A stretch of DNA of 64,000 nucleotides from Paenibacillus xylanilyticus. GTDB taxonomy: Bacteria; Bacillota; Bacilli; Paenibacillales; Paenibacillaceae. The first letter of the stretch is position 1; every line of letters begins with the position of its first letter. The stretch is taken from assembly GCF_013359935.1 (NCBI RefSeq), contig NZ_JABMCB010000178.1:170622-234621 (forward strand), written 5' to 3'. The notes under the pieces were generated by a model. That model ran no database searches and was not told where the DNA came from. It worked only from the letters and a program-made list of their open reading frames with translations. The translations under genes and the position numbers were made by a program. Shown in pieces: positions 35,887-45,797 of the stretch.

Positions 35887-35942
35887 TGAACGATCTCCTT
35901 TACTTCTTTTACATGCTTATAATCAAACACAGAATTATTTAA

Positions 35943-35992
35943 TTTGTTTGTTTATTTATAGATATAATATACTTTTGTTTGTTTTATGTCAA
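35943..35992 (-). promoter_or_regulatory. promoter with paired direct repeats
   Basis: On the minus strand TTGACA, 17 nt and TATTAT form a near-consensus sigma-A promoter (35964-35992). TTTGTTTGTTTA (plus strand, 35943-35954) and TTTGTTTGTTTTA (35974-35986) sit one on each side of the -10 box, about three helical turns apart, like a repressor site. Confidence 0.7.
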
Positions 35993-36087
35993 TTCATATA
36001 AACTGGTTCACTGAAAAAAGGCCCCTGCCTAGGCAGTGATAACCTTAAGTTGGTTTCTTACGTCATGACATATCCTCTACAGACAAA

Positions 36088-36124
36088 AAAGAAAAAGACT
36101 ACAGGATTTTAAGTCCTGTAGTCT
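36088..36124 (-). terminator. terminator of chemoreceptor gene
   Basis: GACTACAGGA and TCCTGTAGTC arms flank a short loop, then T-rich sequence on the minus strand. Confidence 0.88.
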
Positions 36125-36160
36125 AAATTGTCGCCAGCTTCGGTAAAGCTGAGCATCCGA

Positions 36161-38134
36161 TTATAATTTGAAGCGTTCGATCATGCTCTGCAGATCTTCA
36201 GCCATTCGGGACAAAGCGGCAGATGAAGCTGCAACTTCTTCCATCGTGGCAAGCTGCTCCTGTGCAGCGGCAGAACCATCTTCCGTCCCGGAAGCAATCT
36301 GATCGGATAATACGATGGTATCATTCACTGCTTTGGTGACGTGGTTCATTCCACCATCGATCTGACGAGAGGCTGCGGACACTTCTCCGGCTTGTGCAGC
36401 AACAAGCTGCACAGCATCACGAATCGTGCGGAATGCATCCCCTGCTTCCGTAATAAGCTCTGAACCTTTGATCATGCCTTCCCCTGTGCGTGCAAAGGTA
36501 GACTGTACCGCGTACGTTCTCTCCTGCATTTCAAGCATTAATTCATTAATGCGCTCAGCAGAGCTGCCCGAATTTTGTGCCAAAGCTTTGACCTCATTCG
36601 CTACAACGGCAAATCCGCGCCCTTGCTCTCCTGCTCGTGCTGCTTCAATGGTTGCATTCAATGCAAGGATATTGGTCTGTTTGGCTATCGTCGTAATTTC
36701 GGCAACGATCTGAACAATCTCTTCATTTTTCGCCCGGAGATCCTCAATAACTGCTGCCATAGCTTCACTCTCTTCATTGACCTGCTGAATATGAGCGACT
36801 GCCTCCTCCACAGTAACCATCCCGGCTTCAGACTTGACCGATGCCTCCCCTGCAATGCGGGCTGCTTCCTCTGCACTTGAGGAGATCTCTTTGACTCCAA
36901 TGGACATCTCTCCGACAAGCTGCCCTGTTGCCGCAAGACTGTCGTTTTGTTTGGTTGTTCCTTCTGCTGCATTCTGCATCAGTTCAGCGACCTGTTCCGT
37001 TGCTTTGGACGTCTGTTCCGAACTGGCCATCAATTCCTCGGAAGATGCTGCGAGCTGGCTTGATGTATCGTGCACTTCTCCAAGAACATTGCGCAGTGAA
37101 GTCGTCATGGTATCGAAACTGTCTCCCAGCTGTCCAAACTCATCCCGCCGTTTCAGCCCTACGTGAACCGTAAGGTCCCCGGCGCTTACCTTGGATGCGG
37201 CCTGGGTCAGCTGCTGCAGCGGACGAATAATTCCTCGGATGATGAATATGAGCAGGATCATTCCAATGACCAATGAACTTCCCACAAGTGTGTAGGTTCG
37301 AATCATAATCGGTCTAACCGCTTCATCTGCTTCAGAAGGAAGCATTTCACCGACAATTTTCCATCCCGTCGCCGGGTTGGTGAAATATACAGCTTCCACT
37401 TCTTGTCCTTCATACGTATACTTCACGGTTCCCTTGTCGCTAGTATACATTTGATTAATATAATCTTGGTCTGACTGCACACCCGATTCGATATTGTAAT
37501 GGAACAGGAATTTCCCGCCATTGTCCAGCATATACAGCTTTCCTTTTTCACCAATATGAATCTGATCTACGTTTTCTTTCAAGTGGTTAAGACTTACGTT
37601 GGCTCCAAATACACCTTTACCGTCAGCCAGCTTGGCAGAAGCAGTCACAACCCACTCTCCTGTTGTTGCCGACTGGAATGTGTCCGAAATGATAGACTCA
37701 CTCGCTGCCATACCCATCGTATACCAGCTGCGTTCCCGTGGATCATAGATCTGTTGTCCAGGATCAGGAGACTTCATCCAGCTTCCATCCTCGGCACCAA
37801 TCGTCAGTACGCCCAGTTCTTTATGGGTTTGGGACATATGATCCATTTGTTTTTGCAGTGCTGGTGATTTATTAATAACATCCTCAGAAGTAAAACCCGC
37901 AGCGAGCTGTGCGGCGTTATCCTTCTCCATGTTGAGCATCTGATCAATCTGTAAACTGAGCATCTCTGTTTTGGCCTGTGCAGAATGCAGGAGTTCTTCC
38001 CTGACCCGCTCTGCGGCTTTATCATAAGATAACCAACCAACGGTGATGCTTGGCACGATCAAAAACAGGAGCAGTGCAGCGATCAGACGTTTTTTTACGG
38101 TTGGCACAAACCATTGTTGAAACCTTTTCTTCAT
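36161..38134 (-). CDS. methyl-accepting chemotaxis protein with dCache sensor
   Basis: This 657-residue receptor has a first membrane segment (about 16-36), an extracellular dCache domain (about 45-275, with [12 protein letters not shown] and [11 protein letters not shown]), a second membrane segment (about 278-300), a HAMP domain ([20 protein letters not shown]) and a cytoplasmic signalling coiled coil whose hairpin tip reads [20 protein letters not shown]. It controls CheA in chemotaxis. dCache domains of the DPRxRxWY type often bind amino acids; the ligand here is unknown. Confidence 0.92.
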   Translation of the reverse strand: MKKRFQQWFVPTVKKRLIAALLLFLIVPSITVGWLSYDKAAERVREELLHSAQAKTEMLSLQIDQMLNMEKDNAAQLAAGFTSEDVINKSPALQKQMDHMSQTHKELGVLTIGAEDGSWMKSPDPGQQIYDPRERSWYTMGMAASESIISDTFQSATTGEWVVTASAKLADGKGVFGANVSLNHLKENVDQIHIGEKGKLYMLDNGGKFLFHYNIESGVQSDQDYINQMYTSDKGTVKYTYEGQEVEAVYFTNPATGWKIVGEMLPSEADEAVRPIMIRTYTLVGSSLVIGMILLIFIIRGIIRPLQQLTQAASKVSAGDLTVHVGLKRRDEFGQLGDSFDTMTTSLRNVLGEVHDTSSQLAASSEELMASSEQTSKATEQVAELMQNAAEGTTKQNDSLAATGQLVGEMSIGVKEISSSAEEAARIAGEASVKSEAGMVTVEEAVAHIQQVNEESEAMAAVIEDLRAKNEEIVQIVAEITTIAKQTNILALNATIEAARAGEQGRGFAVVANEVKALAQNSGSSAERINELMLEMQERTYAVQSTFARTGEGMIKGSELITEAGDAFRTIRDAVQLVAAQAGEVSAASRQIDGGMNHVTKAVNDTIVLSDQIASGTEDGSAAAQEQLATMEEVAASSAALSRMAEDLQSMIERFKL

Positions 38135-38348
38135 TTAACTATCCCCCATCATCATCTTCACCTTTCTTTTTATCGGACGAACATCATGAAAACATTATGT
38201 ATGAATACTAAATATCGTCGAAATTCCATTATTTCTGTTAGGCTCTTAAGTTTGCTGGCTCTCCATCCGTTTTGACCCCCTCTACGAGATCGTTTACAAT
38301 ATTGCGTAAGCTGGTTATCTATGAAAAGTCTGGAAGGAGAGGATCCAC

Positions 38349-39794
38349 ATCACACGTAAATCGCTTCATGTGCATCAGTCGGCATACTTATCCCTATTTC
38401 GTATTCTGCTCGCGTTCATTCTCGTTGCAGGCCCGGTGCTGGGACAATTCAGCACATCCATATCGGCTGCCCAGAATACTCAAGCAGTTCTTATTGAAGT
38501 TAATGGTGAACCACAATCTTGGAAGAATATACCTCAGATCTATAAAGGAACAACGTACGTACCTTTAAGGGATGTCGTCCAATCGGTGAAAGGTTCCTTG
38601 AAATGGAATAACCGTACCAAAACGGCTACCATCACCGTTGGAAGGGATACTTTGGTTCACCAGGCTGGCAGCGACTCGATCAAAGTCAACCATGTCCGTC
38701 TGGGTGCAGGAGTGAACTCCCGTACGGTTAGGGGTACTCTCATGGTGCCTGTTCGTCCTATTGCAAATGCCTTGAAGGCAGATATTAAGGTCGGACGCAC
38801 CGCTTCAGGTCAGCTGAGTGTGAACATCCAAACGGATAAGGTCAGTTTGCTGGACAGCGAAGTCACCAGCGTGGACGCTTATTTGCGTGAAATCCAATTC
38901 CCCGGCATGGCCCTCATTGCTCGCGATGGCGAAGTACTGCTTCGCCAGGGATATGGCCTGGCTGATGAAAAGACGCTGAACCGTCCGGATCAGAAGACGA
39001 GAATTGCTTCACTGAGCAAGTCTTTCACGGCAGCTTCCATTCTCAGCCTCGCGGAAGAAGGCAAGCTGAATGTACAGGATCCAATCTCCAAATATATCTC
39101 TGGTATCCCAAAGGGCGATGAGATGACTCTGCATATGCTGTTATCCCAAACCTCCGGGCTTCCATCCGCATTTGGCCGGGGTGAAGGAACCTCGCTGGAA
39201 GAAACGGTAGAAGAAATCCGGCATAAAACACTGAAGTTTGAACCAGGCACCGCCTATCTCTACAGCAACAGCGGTTACGTGCTCCTGGCTTATGTCATTG
39301 AACAGGTATCCGGCATGAGTTATGCCGACTACGTTAAGCAGACGATCTTGCAGCCGCTCGGCATGAAAAACTCCGGAGAGGCATCCCGGCAGGTCAAGAC
39401 AATCAGTGGTTTCGTTGCGGAAGGTAATCAATGGGTACCTGCTCCTTATTATGTTTCACAATCGGGATCAGGGACGATCTATTCGACCGTGGACGATATG
39501 CTGAAATGGGACCGGGCACTGTACACGGATCAGATCCTGAGCCAGGAAACGATTGAACAGATGTACGAGCCATACTCGGACAAAAATTATGGCTACGCCT
39601 GGATTCTCAAGGAAAACGGCGATAATCGTACCGTCTTCCACAATGGCAGTGGAGGCGGCTTTGCCACAGCCTTCTCTCGTAATCTTTCAAATGATGTTAC
39701 TATCATTCTTCTTGGCAACCACGCCGGAATGGACATGACCTCCCTCATGGATGAAGTCGAGGCACGCACTGCCCAGGCATTGCAATTGCAATAA
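38349..39794 (+). CDS. secreted serine hydrolase (beta-lactamase family) with stalk domain
   Basis: A signal peptide leads to a copper-amine-oxidase-N-like stalk domain (TTYVPLRDVVQ) and a class C beta-lactamase/D-Ala peptidase domain with the S-x-x-K site (SLSKSF), YSN and HNG motifs. It probably acts on peptidoglycan peptides or D-amino-acid esters rather than as a true lactamase. The start is odd: AGGAGAGG (38335-38342) is 6 nt before an ATC codon at 38349, giving a normal basic N-terminus (TRKSLHVHQ) to the signal peptide. The first conventional start is GTG at 38370, which has no ribosome binding site. Confidence 0.85.
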   Translation: MTRKSLHVHQSAYLSLFRILLAFILVAGPVLGQFSTSISAAQNTQAVLIEVNGEPQSWKNIPQIYKGTTYVPLRDVVQSVKGSLKWNNRTKTATITVGRDTLVHQAGSDSIKVNHVRLGAGVNSRTVRGTLMVPVRPIANALKADIKVGRTASGQLSVNIQTDKVSLLDSEVTSVDAYLREIQFPGMALIARDGEVLLRQGYGLADEKTLNRPDQKTRIASLSKSFTAASILSLAEEGKLNVQDPISKYISGIPKGDEMTLHMLLSQTSGLPSAFGRGEGTSLEETVEEIRHKTLKFEPGTAYLYSNSGYVLLAYVIEQVSGMSYADYVKQTILQPLGMKNSGEASRQVKTISGFVAEGNQWVPAPYYVSQSGSGTIYSTVDDMLKWDRALYTDQILSQETIEQMYEPYSDKNYGYAWILKENGDNRTVFHNGSGGGFATAFSRNLSNDVTIILLGNHAGMDMTSLMDEVEARTAQALQLQ

Positions 39795-39800
39795 TCAACT

Positions 39801-39855
39801 TATACTAACTCAAAGAGACGACCCTGATTAAGGGTCGTCTCTTTGAGTTAGTATA
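39801..39855. terminator. 25-bp perfect inverted repeat between convergent genes
   Basis: A 25-base arm beginning TATACTAACTCAAAGAGACG is followed by a GATTA loop and its exact complement. It sits between the convergent serine hydrolase and nagZ and very likely ends both transcripts, though there is no long T-run after the full stem. Confidence 0.75.
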
Positions 39856-39927
39856 CTGCCATTTGCAGGGATGAGCCAATTTGGTTCAAGTCCTATTTAG
39901 AAAATAGGATATGCAATTCAATACAAT

Positions 39928-41580
39928 TCAAATCAGATTCACCGGAAGCTTTCCGTTAAAAGGAATATGCCCCATCATTGCTCGGGCAACGCTATCCATG
40001 GCAAGCGGGCGGCTTTCGTAAGCCGCAACATAGACCTGCACACCAGGAAGTGCCAGCAAATCATAGGGACTCCGCAGCGCGACAACAGCCAGCGGTTTGC
40101 CCAGTTGCTGAAGCCAGCCTATCAGCCTGCACTGCGGATCACCAGAGGGACTGCCCGCATTATAGGTCCCCACTACGATCTGCCGAATGTTTCCCTCTTC
40201 CGCAGCCTGAAGCAGACGCGCAGAGGAACTTGCGACTTCCTCCGGTGTTACGGTCAGGTCAACAACATTGAGCCCGTGTCTCGATAATGCAGAGCCAAGC
40301 GTAACAGCCTGGTTCAGCTGCTCGTCAGCAATTGTGGTCACCGATGCAGCAATGGTAATCACCAGCGTTCGTTCCGGCTTCAACGGCAGCATATCCAGTT
40401 GATCACGTACCAGGGTAATACTGTTCTCACTAATACGCCTCGCCACCTCTTGATGCTGCAAACTGTTGCGCTCTGGCCCTTCGGTCGAGGTTAACTCATT
40501 ATGCACCTCCGCCTTGGCGGTTACATCCATTCCCATTTCCAGCAGCCCGCGTTTCCCCTTGTGCATTAGCAAGCGGGCAACGGATTCATCGATGCGGCTC
40601 TCGCTTATCCGCCCGCTCTTCACAGCTGCTTCCAACGCTTCAAAAGCCTCCACCTGAAGCTGAGCCGTATGACTGATTAGTACTAAGTCGGCTCCCGCTT
40701 CAACCGCCATCACAGCGGCCTCAACCGTGCCATAATGAACCGCAATGGCGTTCATCTCCATACAATCGGTCACAATGATGCCTTCATAGCCAAGCTTCTG
40801 CCGCAGCAGTCCACTTAATACTGTGTGGGATAGCGTAACAGGAAGACGCTGGGGTTCTAGTGCCGGGAAATAAATATGGGCCGACATTATCGCATCGACC
40901 CCTTCTGCGATGGCAGCCTGGAAGGGCACAAGCTCCACCCGCTCTACCCGTTCCCGGTCATGTGCGATTACGGGTAGATCCAGATGAGAATCGGTATCCG
41001 TATCTCCATGCCCCGGAAAATGTTTCGCTGTCGCAGCAATACCGGCCTTTTGAATTCCTGCAATGGTCTGCACCCCATAATCCGCAACCATTTGAGGCGA
41101 CTCGCCGAATGAACGCACACCGATGACAGGATTGGCAGCATTATTGTTTATATCCAATACCGGAGCAAAATTCATATTAATCCCCATGGATGTTAGCTCT
41201 AGTCCGCTGATATATGCCGCTTCATACGCATCCTCGGTGGACCCCGCAGCAGCAATCGCCATCTGTCCCGGCATCAAGGCAATCCCATTTGTAATCCTAG
41301 CCACCATACCCCCCTCCTGGTCAATGGATATCCAAAGGGGGAGATGACCACTCTCGGTGGCAATTTTCTGTAATCCGGCAGATAACCGCTCCACCTGCTC
41401 TGGCGACTCGATGTTGCGTGCAAAATAAATCACGCCACCAATCGGGTAAGTTTGCAGCAGGCGCTCTACGTCTCCATTCGCTTCGGTACCATGAAAACCA
41501 CACAGCAGCATTTGTCCAATTTTCTCACGCAGCGTCATTCGTTTCAGCTTCTGTTGGTACTGCTCTATTAGCGCATTCAT
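39928..41580 (-). CDS. nagZ: beta-N-acetylhexosaminidase, GH3 (NagZ)
   Basis: This 550-residue two-domain enzyme removes non-reducing GlcNAc from peptidoglycan muropeptides. The GH3 barrel includes the DQEGGMVARI block (about 87-96), the loop KHFPGHGDTDTDSH (186-199) that supplies the Asp-His acid/base pair of NagZ enzymes, and VTDCMEMNAI with the nucleophile aspartate. A second domain follows, as in B. subtilis NagZ (YbbD), but no signal peptide is seen, so this copy is likely cytosolic. It is the last gene of a set with namZ. The ATG at 41580 follows GGGAGGAGG. Confidence 0.9.
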   Translation of the reverse strand: MNALIEQYQQKLKRMTLREKIGQMLLCGFHGTEANGDVERLLQTYPIGGVIYFARNIESPEQVERLSAGLQKIATESGHLPLWISIDQEGGMVARITNGIALMPGQMAIAAAGSTEDAYEAAYISGLELTSMGINMNFAPVLDINNNAANPVIGVRSFGESPQMVADYGVQTIAGIQKAGIAATAKHFPGHGDTDTDSHLDLPVIAHDRERVERVELVPFQAAIAEGVDAIMSAHIYFPALEPQRLPVTLSHTVLSGLLRQKLGYEGIIVTDCMEMNAIAVHYGTVEAAVMAVEAGADLVLISHTAQLQVEAFEALEAAVKSGRISESRIDESVARLLMHKGKRGLLEMGMDVTAKAEVHNELTSTEGPERNSLQHQEVARRISENSITLVRDQLDMLPLKPERTLVITIAASVTTIADEQLNQAVTLGSALSRHGLNVVDLTVTPEEVASSSARLLQAAEEGNIRQIVVGTYNAGSPSGDPQCRLIGWLQQLGKPLAVVALRSPYDLLALPGVQVYVAAYESRPLAMDSVARAMMGHIPFNGKLPVNLI

Positions 41581-41637
41581 TCCATGCCTCCTCCCGATGA
41601 CTAACATCCCTCATGATGCAATGCATGATTGCACTTC

Positions 41638-42816
41638 TCATGGATATAACAAAAACGGCTTGCGCCGCTCTCTCCATTCCTTCGCCTGTGCATTCCATAC
41701 TTCAATCAAACGATATAATTCTCCCCGGTCATGTATACCTTCCCTGACTTCCTTGCCTCCCGTCAGCAAATCCATAAAATATCTCGAACCAGGCTGAGGT
41801 GGCTCAAGGAAGCGGAATTGATCCGGGTAGAGTGAAGCCAGTTCATGCAGTAGCACCAGTCCTGTCTCCACTGCCCGGAACTCTCTGCTGTCCGTTACGA
41901 AAATGCGGACACCGCCGCATAGCTCGCCTGCATGCTTGGAGAACGTCGGAGACATGTACACGGGATGCACATGTACTCCCTTTTGTCCGTGACTCCGAAA
42001 CCGCGCAGCCAGCTGCTCGCCATCCATCCACGGAGCACCAATCCACTCGAACGGACGGGTTGTCCCCCTGCCTTCCGATATATTGGTGCCTTCGAACAGG
42101 CAGGTGCCCGCGTATACTTTGACTGTATCCAGCGTCGGCATGTTAGGGGATGGCAGCATCCAGGGAAGCTGACAATCCGTAAACTCCATGCTGCGTTTCC
42201 ATCCATCCATCGCAATTACCTCTAGTTCGCAGGGGACCTCCATCTCACTGTTCACCAGAAGGGCCAGCTCACCGACTGTCAATCCGGTGCGAACCGGAAC
42301 ACGCCAAGCACCGACGAGCGACTCATATCCCGCATTCAGCACGCCACCTTCCACTACGCTGCCTCCGAGGGGATTAGGACGGTCCAGCACCAGCATTCGT
42401 TTGCCCGCTTCGGCACAGGCTTCGATCATATGAATCAGAGTCGAGGCATACGTGTAGTAACGAACACCTATATCCTGGATGTCAAACAGCACGGTATCCA
42501 CTTCGGACAGCATGGTTGGCGTCGGGTTCTTGTGCTCTCCATAGAGACTGAACACAGGGATCCCCAGACGCGGATGCACCGTATCCCCGAATCGAACGCC
42601 GGCCTGGAGCTCACCGTCCAGCCCATGTTCACAAGCATATAGCGCGGTCAGCTCAGCATCTGGCAATCCGGCACACACCTCCACTGTCGAGACAAAACCA
42701 GCCGTAATGCCGGTTGGATTCGTCATCAGACCAATTCGGGCATCCTTTAACCATGGATGGGAAAGACCGTCGGACAATCGGTCAGCACCCGTTCTTACAT
42801 GATTCCCTCTGTTCAT
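41638..42816 (-). CDS. namZ: exo-beta-N-acetylmuramidase NamZ (DUF1343/GH171)
   Basis: This 392-residue protein matches the DUF1343/YbbC family: IGLMTNPTGI (about 29-38), YACEHGLDGELQAG, DIQDIGVRYYTYASTL, LDRPNPLGG and EGTNISEGRGTTRPFEWIGAPW in parts. B. subtilis NamZ releases MurNAc from the non-reducing end of glycan chains. No signal peptide is visible, suggesting action on imported fragments. The ATG at 42816 shares its A with the stop of the upstream gene (TGATG), so translation is coupled; AGGGGA is 7 nt before it. Confidence 0.9.
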   Translation of the reverse strand: MNRGNHVRTGADRLSDGLSHPWLKDARIGLMTNPTGITAGFVSTVEVCAGLPDAELTALYACEHGLDGELQAGVRFGDTVHPRLGIPVFSLYGEHKNPTPTMLSEVDTVLFDIQDIGVRYYTYASTLIHMIEACAEAGKRMLVLDRPNPLGGSVVEGGVLNAGYESLVGAWRVPVRTGLTVGELALLVNSEMEVPCELEVIAMDGWKRSMEFTDCQLPWMLPSPNMPTLDTVKVYAGTCLFEGTNISEGRGTTRPFEWIGAPWMDGEQLAARFRSHGQKGVHVHPVYMSPTFSKHAGELCGGVRIFVTDSREFRAVETGLVLLHELASLYPDQFRFLEPPQPGSRYFMDLLTGGKEVREGIHDRGELYRLIEVWNAQAKEWRERRKPFLLYP

Positions 42817-43526
42817 CACACATTCCCCTGACTCATCCACCCCGTATGTTGACGATCATTGCCAACAGACAAGTTGGGTTCATCTTCAGGCTCCAGCACA
42901 TTATAAGCAACCTTATGCTGATAGATGGCGAACATGCCTGCGAACAATGCTCCAAAACCAACGACCGTCAACGCCAGCAATGCTGTCAGACACAGGGCCT
43001 GGAAACAGGCTCCCATCGTATATCCCGGATGGCGGAAAAACAGCTTCACACTTTCCCCCATTGCCTGGACGATGCCCATGTTTTTTTGCAGCACAAGCTG
43101 CCAGGTATAGAACTGTGACATCAGGGCCATGAGAACGAAGAACGTCTGGAAAACACCCACCGCTGTCCCCATCATGCCTCCCTGTCCCCCGTAATACCAC
43201 CACGTTGACCACAGAATGAAGCCAAGCACGGCAAAAAGGATACCTACTGCACCACCTGGTACGAATCCCTTCAGCATACCGGCCCACAGATCTTTAATGC
43301 TATTACGGCGTTCCTTCCGCTCCAACCTGTGATGTACCGCGTAGCAGACACCAAAAACGATGGGCATATAGACTACAGCGAGCAGCATGATAGCGATTGG
43401 CAGCGGAGCCAGCATCAGAACTGGAACCAGCACCACTGAACTGACCACACTGTACAAGGCAACAGGAATAATATCACGGTAGATTTCCACTCCTGATTTG
43501 ACCAGCACCTCACTTAGCTTACGCAT
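42816..43526 (-). CDS. DUF624-like membrane protein
   Basis: This 236-residue protein has about six membrane segments, starting with MRKLSEVLVKSGVEIYRD and a long hydrophobic pair. It resembles the YesL/DUF624-type proteins that accompany carbohydrate ABC importers in Paenibacillus; their biochemical role is unknown. It lies between the importer ATPase and namZ and is coupled to namZ through a one-base stop/start overlap. Confidence 0.7.
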   Translation of the reverse strand: MRKLSEVLVKSGVEIYRDIIPVALYSVVSSVVLVPVLMLAPLPIAIMLLAVVYMPIVFGVCYAVHHRLERKERRNSIKDLWAGMLKGFVPGGAVGILFAVLGFILWSTWWYYGGQGGMMGTAVGVFQTFFVLMALMSQFYTWQLVLQKNMGIVQAMGESVKLFFRHPGYTMGACFQALCLTALLALTVVGFGALFAGMFAIYQHKVAYNVLEPEDEPNLSVGNDRQHTGWMSQGNV

Positions 43527-43575
43527 CCCGCATCTCCCCTTTCTTGCTGTTCCTCACTTTGCTCTTACCGATCGA

Positions 43576-44685
43576 CTACTCCCGACCAATGGCCAACTCC
43601 GTCTCCGGATCAAAAAAGTGTGCCTTGCGCAAGTCCAGCACGAAGTTTTTGTCCATGCCTACGTATGCATGTGTCTCCGGGTGAACTTTGGCCGTTACGG
43701 TGCGTGCACCCAGATGGAAATACACCAGATTTTCCGACCCCAGATGCTCCACAACCTGAACCCGAGCCTGCAACATGTGATCCTTAGGTATATTAGGCGC
43801 AACATCATCTCCAAAAATATGCTCCGGTCGCAAACCAAGGATCACTCGTTTGCCCTGGTGGCTCTGCAGACGGACAAGCACATCTACCGGCAAGGTGAAT
43901 GACGCTCCTTCCACCACGACCTGCGTCCCTTCAATCTGGGCATCAATAAAGTTCATTGCAGGGGAACCAATGAATCCGGCAACGAACATGTTGCGCGGAC
44001 TCGCATACAGCTCCTTCGGCGAAGCCACCTGCTGAATGTCACCATGATTCATGACCACGATGCGTTCCCCAAGTGTCATGGCTTCCACCTGATCATGCGT
44101 AACGTATACAATTGTGGCTCCGAGCCGCTTGTGCAGCTCACCCAGTTCCACACGCATCTGCACCCGCAGCTTCGCATCGAGATTGGAGAGCGGTTCATCG
44201 AACAGAAACACCTGCGGATCACGGACAATTGCCCGCCCCACCGCCACCCGCTGGCGTTGACCACCAGACAGCTCACGCGGTTTGCGTTCCAGCATCGCCT
44301 CAAGCCCAAGAATGGAGGCAGCATTCTGTACCTGTTCATCGATATAGGACTTAGGCTTTTTCAGATTTTTCAGGCCAAAGGACAGATTTTCTCGAATCGT
44401 CATATGCGGATAAAGTGCATAATCCTGAAATACCATCGCGATATCCCGATCTTTCGGATGCAGATCGTTGACGATCCGGTCGCCGATGACAATATCGCCG
44501 CTCGTCTGCTTCTCCAATCCGGCGATCATTCGCAGTGACGTTGTTTTGCCGCAGCCCGAAGGACCCACAAACACCACAAATTCCTTATCTTCTATAACAA
44601 AGTCCGAGCCGGCGACAGCCGTGAACGTTCCTTTATGATCGTCTTTGAATTCTTTGCGCACTTGGCGAAACTCCACGCGTGCCAT
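43576..44685 (-). CDS. carbohydrate ABC importer ATPase (MsmX/UgpC type)
   Basis: This 369-residue ATPase has Walker A (GPSGCGKTT), Q-loop, the signature LSGGQRQRVAVGRA, Walker B (VFLFDEPLSNLD) and a C-terminal regulatory TOBE/OB domain (ILGLRPEHIF). It is of the type that energises sugar importers, here presumably the permease pair and binding protein just upstream; such ATPases may serve several importers. The ATG at 44685 follows GGGGGA at 8 nt. A 234-nt gap separates it from the permease gene, with several TTAGTTGA-like repeats. Confidence 0.92.
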   Translation of the reverse strand: MARVEFRQVRKEFKDDHKGTFTAVAGSDFVIEDKEFVVFVGPSGCGKTTSLRMIAGLEKQTSGDIVIGDRIVNDLHPKDRDIAMVFQDYALYPHMTIRENLSFGLKNLKKPKSYIDEQVQNAASILGLEAMLERKPRELSGGQRQRVAVGRAIVRDPQVFLFDEPLSNLDAKLRVQMRVELGELHKRLGATIVYVTHDQVEAMTLGERIVVMNHGDIQQVASPKELYASPRNMFVAGFIGSPAMNFIDAQIEGTQVVVEGASFTLPVDVLVRLQSHQGKRVILGLRPEHIFGDDVAPNIPKDHMLQARVQVVEHLGSENLVYFHLGARTVTAKVHPETHAYVGMDKNFVLDLRKAHFFDPETELAIGRE

Positions 44686-44919
44686 AGGTAGATCCCCCTT
44701 TACATTGTCACTTGTCCTCAACTATATAAGCTCAACTAATGAGTATTTACACTGGCAATCCGATGACAGAACAACCTTCCTATCGCTGTTATCCCCGTAT
44801 TTCTTTGATTCTTTTATGAAAAGGGAAAAATCCGGTGATAAAGGCGAACGCTTCGCTTCCTCAGATTATTTCTGTCCTCTCCGTTATTGTGTAAATGGTT
44901 AGTTGAACATATATAGTAG

Positions 44920-45753
44920 TTAGCCTTTAACCGCACCAATCGTAATTCCCTGCAGGAAGTAGCGCTGCAATGAGAAGAACAGAATGATCATCGGCAGAGC
45001 CCCAATCGTTGCCCCTGCCATCATGGCACCAAAATCGGTTGATTCGGCAAATACGAACGAAGCCAGCCCCACCTGAATGGTTCGCATCTCATTCGAATTG
45101 GTGATCAGGAATGGCCAGAAAAATTCATTCCATGAAGCCACGAAGGTGAAAATGGCGAGCACTGCAATCCCTGGCTTCGCCATGGGCAGAATCACTTTCC
45201 AGAAGATGCCGAACTCGCTGCAGGCATCAATGCGAGCCGCATGAATCAGTGATGTTGGCAGTGTCGACATGAACTGCTTCATTAAGAAGATGTTGCCCAC
45301 GCTAACAGCAGCAGGCAGAATGATAGCTGTGTACGTATCCCCTAGGTCAAACACGTTGACCATCAGAATGTACAAGGGAATCAGCGTAACCTGAGCCGGA
45401 ATCATCATTGTGCCGAGCAAAACCCAGAATACAGCCTGACTGCCCGGAAATTTCAATTTGGCAAACGCATATCCCGCGAGGGAGGCAAAAAACACATTTG
45501 TCACCGTCAGAATGACCGAAATCAGCAGTGAGTTATAGAGCCAGCGCCACGCATCGGTTTTGGCAAAGAAACGTTCATACGGCGACAGCGACAGCTGCTC
45601 CGGAATCATCTGCGGCTTGAAAGAGGCAGACATCGTGGTGTCCTGCACCGAACCGACAAGCATCCAGTACATCGGAATAATGGTCACCAGTGCCCAGGCC
45701 ACCAGCAGAATGGATGCAACGACAAGCAGCGTCTTTTTCTGAGTAGTTTTCAT
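44920..45753 (-). CDS. carbohydrate ABC importer permease (MalG-like)
   Basis: This 277-residue membrane protein has six segments and the permease EAA loop (IHAARIDACSEFGIFWKVIL, about 178-197). It is the second membrane subunit of an importer with the genes upstream. Genomic setting with NagZ, NamZ, MurK and MurQ points to MurNAc or a MurNAc-containing oligosaccharide. Start ATG 45753 was chosen because the upstream GTG at 45765 overlaps the G-rich ribosome binding site. Confidence 0.9.
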   Translation of the reverse strand: MKTTQKKTLLVVASILLVAWALVTIIPMYWMLVGSVQDTTMSASFKPQMIPEQLSLSPYERFFAKTDAWRWLYNSLLISVILTVTNVFFASLAGYAFAKLKFPGSQAVFWVLLGTMMIPAQVTLIPLYILMVNVFDLGDTYTAIILPAAVSVGNIFLMKQFMSTLPTSLIHAARIDACSEFGIFWKVILPMAKPGIAVLAIFTFVASWNEFFWPFLITNSNEMRTIQVGLASFVFAESTDFGAMMAGATIGALPMIILFFSLQRYFLQGITIGAVKG

Positions 45754-45797
45754 GAATTTGTTCACCCCCGGATGCTAGATGCAACATATCAATATGC

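Noticed and set aside
35887..36000. AT-rich stretch as an attachment site or origin
   Set aside because: It is explained by a promoter with two direct repeats; no DnaA boxes or integrase gene lie nearby.
36161..38134. Chemoreceptor as a sensor linked to the neighbouring GIY-YIG regulator
   Set aside because: It has its own terminator and a wide gap to the next gene; nothing links the two beyond position.
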